Shown here: in pieces, positions 41,218-45,825 of the stretch
Layout of the letters: every line of letters begins with the position of its first letter
How positions within the stretch are numbered: the first letter of the stretch is position 1
DNA from: an uncultured Prevotellaceae bacterium
GTDB lineage: Bacteria; Bacteroidota; Bacteroidia; Bacteroidales; Bacteroidaceae
Reading direction: 5' to 3'
NCBI GenBank assembly: GCA_937910905.1
Contig: CALEPV010000006.1
Coordinates: forward strand, 1 to 45,825
Length of the DNA: 45,825 nucleotides
The notes under the pieces: model-generated
What the model saw: the letters and a program-made list of their open reading frames with translations, nothing else
Database searches by the model: none
What the model was told of the DNA's origin: nothing
Position numbers and translations under genes: made by a program

Positions 41218-41961
41218 CTAAGTGATCCTTCTCGTTCCGGTACATTCCGGGTAGCGGCTGCAGCTCCAGAATTCGTGGCCGGAGTTGATGCCTTTCTTCG
41301 CCACGCGCTTCAGCATCGGCTTGCCGCAGACGGGGCAGGCGGGGGCGTTGTCGGTGACGCTTTGTTGCGTGCGGTGGGCCAGTCGCTCTGCGGTGAGGCC
41401 TTCGGTGAAGCCGCCTTCCTCACGGAATTTTTGCAGCTGGTGCTCCATCTGGCGGTTCAGCATCAGTACGAGGCGCTGGCAGAGGATGAGCAGGCAGTTG
41501 GCGGTCCGGACGGAGTCATCTCCGGTGAGCCAAGCATCGAACTTGTGCTTCTGCTTCAGGATGTGGATGCTGCACTCGTGAAGCACGTCATTTTTGTAGT
41601 CGGGGCGGTCGAGCTGGATGCCTTTCACAGCCTTGTATTCCGCATCGTTTTCCGACCAGGGAATGCTTTCTTGCCGAAGCAACCAATTCAGGTAGTCGTT
41701 ACCTAATTCTGAGAGCGTGGCGCGAGCCACATCGGTGAGCTTCATCTCCGTCTCGCGGGATGTGGCGTGTCGGGAACAGCCCTCAGCGATGTTGGCGGGT
41801 GCGGAGCGTGCCGCCTGCGTCATCTGGTCGTATTGTCTGCCGCCCGGATCATTGTTGTGATTCAGGTAACTTTGGCAGAAGTCCTGCGTCGCCAACTGTA
41901 TCACATTGGCAAGCACCCAAGTATCCAACCAATAATATCTGAAGCGACCGATTTCAACCAT
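41218..41961 (-). CDS. Four-helix-bundle protein with C-terminal topoisomerase-type zinc ribbon
   Basis: 247 residues. The N-terminal half matches the S23/four-helix-bundle family: QAARSAPANIAEGCSRHATS and KLTDVARATLSELGNDYLNWL. Residues ~110-200 look like the four-helix suffix extension (LNRQMEHQLQKF). The C-terminus has a zinc ribbon, CPVCGKPMLKR...HEFWSCSRYPECTGTRRI, as at the end of topoisomerase I. Four-helix-bundle relatives bind nucleic acid in other systems (23S rRNA intervening sequences, retroelement accessory proteins), but the role of this fusion is unknown. It is placed between two fimbrillin genes and octamer arrays with C/G runs flank it on both sides, as if carried in as a cassette. 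Confidence 0.82.
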   Translation of the reverse strand: MVEIGRFRYYWLDTWVLANVIQLATQDFCQSYLNHNNDPGGRQYDQMTQAARSAPANIAEGCSRHATSRETEMKLTDVARATLSELGNDYLNWLLRQESIPWSENDAEYKAVKGIQLDRPDYKNDVLHECSIHILKQKHKFDAWLTGDDSVRTANCLLILCQRLVLMLNRQMEHQLQKFREEGGFTEGLTAERLAHRTQQSVTDNAPACPVCGKPMLKRVAKKGINSGHEFWSCSRYPECTGTRRIT

Positions 41962-41983
41962 TGCTTTCTGTTTTTGGGGTTAT

Positions 41984-42045
41984 TTTTTTCGTTATCTCGA
42001 GATTTCGTTATCTCGGGATTTCGAGATTTCGAGGGGGGGGGGGGG
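41984..42045 (-). repeat. Octamer array plus G13 run upstream of the four-helix gene
   Basis: Plus-strand units TTTTTTCG, TTATCTCG, AGATTTCG, TTATCTCG, GGATTTCG, AGATTTCG run without gap from 41984 to 42031, followed by A and 13 consecutive G (42033-42045). The array lies 22 bases upstream of the four-helix start codon. On the coding strand this reads C13-T-(CGARATNN)n, the same layout as the other arrays of the locus. Confidence 0.92.
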
Positions 42046-42085
42046 AGGCAGCTTGAAAGCTGCTTAGCGTCATCTCACCTTAGGA

Positions 42086-42114
42086 GCCGGACGGGGAGTC
42101 GAACCCCGTCCGGC
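42086..42114 (-). terminator. Strong hairpin after the first fimbrillin gene, with a T-arm-like loop
   Basis: A perfect 11-bp GC-rich stem (GCCGGACGGGG 42086-42096 / CCCCGTCCGGC 42104-42114) with a 7-base loop, on the coding strand TTCGACT. It lies 33 bases beyond the stop of the first fimbrillin. No T-run follows, so it may be a partial terminator or an RNA-stabilising 3' end that gives more fimbrillin mRNA than downstream mRNA. A smaller hairpin (TCTCC-ttc-GGGAGA on the coding strand) lies between it and the gene. Confidence 0.6.
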
Positions 42115-42146
42115 CGGATAAGTGGTCTCCCGAAGGAGAGAGGGGA

Positions 42147-43694
42147 TTATTCGCCACCGCCGCCGCCAGTACTCTCACCAGCGGCCTGTGTAATGGTCAC
42201 CTTAGTTTTGTTGCTACTGTTGGTGAACACAAGATTCACACTTCTTGCTGCTGCGTTATTATCCTGTGCCGTCACGGTGAACGAGAACGTCAGGTTGCCG
42301 CTTGCGTCGGAAGTGACAGGAGTTACCTCTGTAATCCAGGTTACATCAGATTCAGAGTCTTCAGTAATGTCATAACTCGTGCTATTTGTGCAGCCGGTAA
42401 TGGTGGCGGTGTAGGTACCAGCGGTGTTAGCAACGTTGTACGTACCGGCCACGGCACCTTCGGCATACGAGAACTGAGGAACTGCCACGATGTGAGGAGT
42501 CTCATCCACCCAATCCTGAACGGTCGGCTCAACGAGAATCTCGTGCAGCGTGATGTCGATGATGTAGGTGTAGTGCTTGCGCTGCTTCCAAATCTTTTCG
42601 GCTGCTGCGAAGGTGTAGGTGTAGTCGTAGGTGGTGGCCACACCTCCCTGCGTGATGGTGTAGTTCATCGTGAAGCCGGTGGCTTTGTTTTGGTAAGGAC
42701 TGGAAGATTCTGCTGCGAAGCCGTCGGGAATAACGAGCAGACCACCGCCGTACTGTGCAGGAGCGGCAGTCAGTGTAGCAGACGTACCAGCTGCGTCAGT
42801 ATAACCATCGTTGGGAACCAATTTGGTGGCAGTGGAGGAGCTGTTAGACCATACACCCACAAGGTTACGCCAGTCGGAGGCAGTTGTTTGGTCAGCGGTT
42901 GTGTTGTAGCCTATGGTGAAGTTTGCGCCATCGTAGCCATTACCGCTACTCGAAGATGTGCCGTCGTTAGTGATGGTGTAGGTGCCGTTGTAGTGTGCAC
43001 CGTTCAGCGTGATGCTGTTCACCTTGATATCCACGCCAGTAGTGGTGGTAGAAGTCTTCACTTTGAAGTCAATCCATGCCAGTGCGTGCTGGAACTCCAT
43101 GCCGACAGATGCGGGGAAAGTCAGCGTATTGCTACCGGAAGTCTGCGTCACCTTTCCCTGTCCAGCGGCATACATCAGGTCGGCCTGACTCCACACAGTT
43201 GTCGCACCGTCAACATCATTTTTAGTCAACGTGACGACGGCCTTCTTGGCGTAATTGCTTGTGGTCTCACCTGAAGTTTCACCGAATGCGGTGGATACTT
43301 TACCAGTAACGCCATTACCTGAGGTGTTAGTCACGGCCAGGAAGTTGATATGCGACGCGCTGAGCGGCCAGTAGCGGGCTGTCGTTCCTGCCCACAAGCC
43401 ATCACTGGCACCACCTGAAACACCTCCGCGATAATTCTTCTCGAAGTTTGTGCTGGGGAAGAAGTCGCCTGCGGCTGAGCCGCCATCGGCCAGATATGCC
43501 ACTACATCGAAGTTGTCGGCATCGGGGAACGTAGTTCCGTCAACCACGGCACGCGTTGAGGGTTGCCCCACGGCAAAGAGCGCTATCTCCTTCGGCTCAT
43601 TGCCAGTGGGGGGGGCGATTTCGTTGACGATTTCGTCATTGGAGCAGGCGGTTAATGTGAGCGCTGCTACCGCGAATAAAAATAATTTTTTCAT
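42147..43694 (-). CDS. Fimbrillin-family lipoprotein with BACON-like C-terminal domain
   Basis: 515 residues. Lipoprotein signal MKKLFLFAVAALTLTAC (cysteine 17). Fimbrillin features: EIALFAVGQPSTRAVVDG, FDVVAYLADGG, TARYWPLSASHINFLAVT, FQHALAWIDFKVKTST, and KQRKHYTYIIDITLHEILVEPTVQDW, where most fimbrillins end. About 95 further residues resemble a BACON domain (SDVTWITEVTPV, ASGNLTFSFTVTAQDN, TKVTITQAAG), a beta-sandwich often tied to carbohydrate or mucin binding, then a Gly-rich tail. A C8 run covers codons 27-29 (43615-43608), just after the signal peptide, where slippage would break the frame. It has an A/T-rich leader of its own after the DUF5119 gene and is followed by a strong hairpin, so it is likely the most abundant product of the locus. 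Confidence 0.88.
   Translation of the reverse strand: MKKLFLFAVAALTLTACSNDEIVNEIAPPTGNEPKEIALFAVGQPSTRAVVDGTTFPDADNFDVVAYLADGGSAAGDFFPSTNFEKNYRGGVSGGASDGLWAGTTARYWPLSASHINFLAVTNTSGNGVTGKVSTAFGETSGETTSNYAKKAVVTLTKNDVDGATTVWSQADLMYAAGQGKVTQTSGSNTLTFPASVGMEFQHALAWIDFKVKTSTTTTGVDIKVNSITLNGAHYNGTYTITNDGTSSSSGNGYDGANFTIGYNTTADQTTASDWRNLVGVWSNSSSTATKLVPNDGYTDAAGTSATLTAAPAQYGGGLLVIPDGFAAESSSPYQNKATGFTMNYTITQGGVATTYDYTYTFAAAEKIWKQRKHYTYIIDITLHEILVEPTVQDWVDETPHIVAVPQFSYAEGAVAGTYNVANTAGTYTATITGCTNSTSYDITEDSESDVTWITEVTPVTSDASGNLTFSFTVTAQDNNAAARSVNLVFTNSSNKTKVTITQAAGESTGGGGGE
43608..43615 (-). repeat. C8 homopolymer in fimbrillin codons 27-29
   Basis: Eight consecutive C on the coding strand (GCC CCC CCC, Ala-Pro-Pro) about 80 bases into the first fimbrillin gene. 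Gain or loss of one base would truncate the product soon after the lipobox. Confidence 0.9.
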
Positions 43695-43752
43695 CTTTGT
43701 AAATTTTTAAAGTGTTAATAAATTGAATGGAATGATTTTTCTTTACTTTAAT

Positions 43753-43761
43753 GGGGGGGGG
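43753..43761. repeat. G9 homopolymer upstream of the first fimbrillin
   Basis: Nine consecutive G on the plus strand (C9 on the coding strand) lie 59-67 bases upstream of the fimbrillin ATG, in the otherwise A/T-rich 138-base gap after the DUF5119 gene. No clear TAnnTTTG box is visible in this gap, so I cannot say whether the run is within a promoter spacer or the leader. Confidence 0.85.
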
Positions 43762-43832
43762 TAAGTTTCATTTCTTGTCTTTGATTTTTAATGTTAATAC
43801 TCTATATTTTGAATCTCACAGGCGAGGGATAA

Positions 43833-45014
43833 TTATCCTATGGGTACATCGTGCGACTCTTCCTGCCATGGGTCCACTGTGGGGGCGATGCCTCCGCCGC
43901 CGCCACCCTCGGGCTGCGGAATGACGATGGGCACATCAACCACTATCGTGTGGTCAGGGTCGTCAAACTGGTCGGTGATGTCTTCCGTAATGGTATGCGG
44001 ATTGCCGTCCGTGTCGGTCAGCAGTATGTGCAGGTAGCTGTGACTCTCGCCGGGCAGCTTGCCAAAGGTGTTGAAGGTGGTCTTCAGCGTGCCCTCCTTC
44101 CTGTTCACCTCTATGGGAAAATAGATGGTGGCCGGCTCGGTGCTCTTCTCGCCACGCCCGAAGAAGGAGCTGCGCGCCTGGTTGGTGACGAAGGCCTCGA
44201 CACTCGAGATGTATTCCAGTCCGGTGACGTTTGTCACCTCAAAGCTGTAGGTCTCCACGATGGTGGCTGCCGTTGCCGTGATGGTTATCACGTGATGTCC
44301 GACAGAGTAGGGCGGTATCTCCACCACCCTGTGCGCCACCAGCAGGTGGTCGGGCGTGTAGATGATAGGACCGGGAGCCTCGTACTCGCCGCTGCGGGTG
44401 AAGGCGGCCAGCTGCGACGCCTTGGCCTGGGTGATGTCGCTGGTGAAGGCCTCCAGCGTCGAGACGTTGCTCTCTCCGCGTATCTGCGTCCACTCCGTGC
44501 CGAAGGAGTAGGTCAGCAGGTCGTATGTGCCGGGCTCCACATGCAGCTCACCGCCGTAGCCCCCCACGAACTCCGTGTTGTTCAAGGCTCCGCTCTCCGG
44601 GTCGTAGAAGCACACCTTCATGTAGTCGGGCACCTCAATCAGCGTGTGAGTCTCTTCGCTGACATCGAGGCTCACCTCCAGGTCGAGCTTTAGGTCGAGC
44701 TCCAGCGAGACGTTTTTTTCCGACCCGTGGTCGTGGTCGTAGCAGAGCTCCTTGTATTCGCAAGAGGTGAGACCGGCAATCACAAGGAAGAGAGCGAGAA
44801 ATCGAGATAACGAGATTTCGAGATGACGAGACCTCGAAATATCGAGATAACGAAATATCGAGATAACGGGATGACGAGATCTCGACCGGAAACGGCGCCC
44901 CTCGAAATATCGAGATAACGAAATCACGAGATAACGAGATAACGAGATTCCGACCGGAAACGGTGCCGCCCCGAGATAACGAGAGATCCTGCCGGCAAGA
45001 CTTGATTTCCTCAT
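43833..45014 (-). CDS. DUF5119 fimbria-associated lipoprotein with array-encoded N-terminus
   Basis: 393 residues from the only upstream ATG (45014), which overlaps the DUF3575 stop by four bases (ATGA). Residues ~10-72 are encoded by octamer repeats and show an 8-residue periodicity (RYLVISLS, RHPVISIF, RYLDISRS, RHLEISLS). Only then comes the signal-peptide core FLALFLVIAGLTSC. The mature part starts EYKELCYDHDHG, the hallmark of DUF5119, and continues with VPDYMKVCFYDPESG, GGYGGELHVEPGTYDLLTYSFGTEW and SFEVTNVTGLEYISSVEAFV, ending in a Gly-rich, acidic tail. The family is found with DUF3575 and fimbrillins and resembles FimB/Mfa2-type anchors. An 8-bp unit is not a multiple of three, so array changes shift the frame. 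Confidence 0.85.
   Translation of the reverse strand: MRKSSLAGRISRYLGAAPFPVGISLSRYLVISLSRYFEGRRFRSRSRHPVISIFRYLDISRSRHLEISLSRFLALFLVIAGLTSCEYKELCYDHDHGSEKNVSLELDLKLDLEVSLDVSEETHTLIEVPDYMKVCFYDPESGALNNTEFVGGYGGELHVEPGTYDLLTYSFGTEWTQIRGESNVSTLEAFTSDITQAKASQLAAFTRSGEYEAPGPIIYTPDHLLVAHRVVEIPPYSVGHHVITITATAATIVETYSFEVTNVTGLEYISSVEAFVTNQARSSFFGRGEKSTEPATIYFPIEVNRKEGTLKTTFNTFGKLPGESHSYLHILLTDTDGNPHTITEDITDQFDDPDHTIVVDVPIVIPQPEGGGGGGIAPTVDPWQEESHDVPIG
44795..44987 (-). repeat. Octamer array inside the DUF5119 reading frame
   Basis: On the plus strand, 8-bp units from 44795 read CGAGAAAT, CGAGATAA, CGAGATTT, CGAGATGA, CGAGACCT, CGAAATAT, CGAGATAA, CGAAATAT, CGAGATAA, CGGGATGA, CGAGATCT (to 44882). 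After CGACCGGAAACGGCGCCCCT come CGAAATAT, CGAGATAA, CGAAATCA, CGAGATAA, CGAGATAA, CGAGATTC (44903-44950), then a near copy of the CGACCGGAAACGG spacer and two more units (44972-44987). All three frames stay open through the units. Confidence 0.95.
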
Positions 45015-45673
45015 CGCCCACCTCCTTTCCTTCCTAAGAGCCAGCGGAACGACACCTCGGCCTTAGTGGGGCCGTACCAGTGACGCTTGCGGGTGACCTG
45101 CCAGACGTAGTGGCCGTGGCCGGTGCCGTCGTCGGTGGGCAGGTATTCCTTGTACTCGCCGTCCTGGAAGCCCAGTCCTATGGCGAAGTCTATCTGCAGC
45201 TGGCGTCCTATGGGCAGCGCATAGCCGTACTCCACGCCGCCGCCGAATCCGAACTTTGCAGCCTGGTAGCCGCGTCCGCCGAACTCCACGTCGTATGTCA
45301 GGCCCAAGCCATAGACGCCTACGTGGTGGCCGGAGAGAGCTGAATACTGAGTATTGAAGCTTTGAGCCCTGCCGAGGTAGCGTCGCAGCGTCAGGTAGCC
45401 GCCGTAGCCCTGCCAGTAGCGATGGCGGTGGTCACAGGAGATCCATGTGAAGAAGCCGTCGAGTCCCAGCGTCCACTGCTTGCCCAGATTCACTTCGAGG
45501 CCTATGTTGGGAACAAGGGCCGCATCATAGAGCATGTTTGTCTTGAGGACACATACGGGGCGGCAGGTGCTATACGTCAGCGTATCGGCACCCTCCGCGA
45601 AGACGGCCTCCGAGCACATCAGAAGCAACCCCGCAACCAACATTGTCTTCACACGAAATACAGGCTGCAGCAT
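45011..45673 (-). CDS. DUF3575 outer-membrane protein of the fimbrial locus
   Basis: 220 residues. An N-terminal signal peptide (MLVAGLLLMCSEAVFA, preceded by ten residues if the ATG at 45673 is used). The mature sequence has the DUF3575 signature VLKTNMLYDAALVPNIGLEVNLGKQWTLGLDGFFTWISCDHRHRYWQGYGGY within ~41-93, shown by its blocks LKTNMLYDA, PNIGLEV, WQGYGGY, LRRYLG. Alternating strands such as HHVGVYGLGLTYDVEF and KFGFGGGVEYGYALP suggest a small outer-membrane beta-barrel. It is the first gene of the fimbrial operon and is translationally coupled to the DUF5119 gene. DUF3575 genes are regular members of Bacteroidales fimbrial clusters. Confidence 0.88.
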   Translation of the reverse strand: MLQPVFRVKTMLVAGLLLMCSEAVFAEGADTLTYSTCRPVCVLKTNMLYDAALVPNIGLEVNLGKQWTLGLDGFFTWISCDHRHRYWQGYGGYLTLRRYLGRAQSFNTQYSALSGHHVGVYGLGLTYDVEFGGRGYQAAKFGFGGGVEYGYALPIGRQLQIDFAIGLGFQDGEYKEYLPTDDGTGHGHYVWQVTRKRHWYGPTKAEVSFRWLLGRKGGGR

Positions 45674-45695
45674 TTCCAGCGAGAATTATGCGCTG

Positions 45696-45726
45696 CAAAG
45701 CTATTTAAAAAGCTATTTAAAAGAAA
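45696..45726 (-). promoter_or_regulatory. Promoter of the fimbrial operon
   Basis: Minus-strand -7 box TAGCTTTG (45703-45696) with TTTC (45726-45723) 19 bases upstream. The sequence AAAGCTATTTA is directly repeated here (45698 and 45710). Transcription would start about 15-20 bases before the ATG at 45673. Confidence 0.6.
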
Positions 45727-45825
45727 CGCTATGCGCACATACGTATGTAGAAATCACGCATTTTAGTATTATCCTAAAATCCGCAACCAAAAACCAAAAA
45801 TGTCCAATTAGCTCGCTTTGACATC
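45727..45825. other. Gene-free right edge with palindromes upstream of the fimbrial operon
   Basis: ACATACGTATGT is a 12-bp palindrome at 45738-45749. ATTTTAG (45760-45766) / CTAAAAT (45774-45780) is an inverted repeat with a 7-base loop. Both lie upstream of the fimbrial promoter and could be regulator sites. No gene is seen before the window ends. Confidence 0.4.

Noticed and set aside
41218..41961. Accessory protein of a diversity-generating retroelement, since those are also four-helix bundles
   Set aside because: No reverse transcriptase and no template/variable repeat pair was seen in the window, and the zinc ribbon is not a feature of that family.
44635..45021. 128-codon alternative frame through the octamer array
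   Set aside because: All frames are open through the octamers, so length is not evidence; the frame ends in low-quality sequence soon after the array. It does show what an off-phase product would look like.

Overview
The window looks like a chromosome segment from a Bacteroidales bacterium, most likely a Prevotellaceae-type organism. The signs are: promoters of the Bacteroidetes type (TAnnTTTG at -7, TTTG or TTG at about -33); a DUF177-rpmF-fabH-era-der gene order; fimbrillin, DUF5119 and DUF3575 families; DUF4954 and GH3-like proteins; and secreted proteins ending in a type IX-like tail (YDLQGR...IINGKKV). The taxonomic call is inference. No phage, insertion sequence or rRNA operon was seen.

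Layout, left to right. 1-324 is the 3' end of an unrecognised gene that carries a repeat element in frame. 586-6507 (minus strand) is an operon read DUF177, rpmF, fabH, era, a secreted esterase with leucine-rich repeats, then der. 7219-10616 (minus) is thyA followed by folA, which is fused in frame to an OmpA-family lipoprotein. 10703-11140 (plus) is a small RNA operon: tRNA-Ser(GGA), SRP RNA, tRNA-Thr(UGU), terminator. 11242-16146 (minus) holds a DUF3108 protein, an Ig-like lipoprotein, a GH3-family protein and a glycine-zipper lipoprotein. 16496-18081 (plus) is an AraC regulator coupled to a CBM9-like protein. 18086-19798 (minus) is a C10 (streptopain-like) protease. 19923-23007 (minus) is M28/glutaminyl-cyclase-like lipoprotein, sufE, rbfA, and an FtsX-type permease. 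23050-28630 (minus) is a pair of sensor kinases with periplasmic solute-binding domains. 28858-30834 is a DUF4954 protein and 30947-31543 a methyltransferase-like protein.

31579-45673 (minus) is a fimbrial locus read DUF3575, DUF5119 lipoprotein, fimbrillin with a BACON-like tail, a four-helix-bundle/zinc-ribbon protein, a second fimbrillin, and a 2819-residue secreted protein made of eight copies of an unrecognised module. I think this is the most interesting system here. Its gene starts are studded with octanucleotide arrays (consensus CGARATNN on the coding strand) and long C/G runs. One array is translated as the N-terminus of the DUF5119 lipoprotein, one runs into the start codon of the second fimbrillin, one sits just before the four-helix gene, and a C8 run lies in codons 27-29 of the first fimbrillin. 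Slippage at these sites would switch or tune surface-structure genes. The phase-variation role is inference; the repeats are directly visible.

A second theme is that many junctions between co-directional genes carry their own short tandem array: 7-bp at 40067, 8-bp at 5491, 9-bp at 14144, and 22-bp period at 6968, 23010 and 28749. A repeat element present at 55-161 and 16250-16352 has its core inverted relative to its arms between the two copies.
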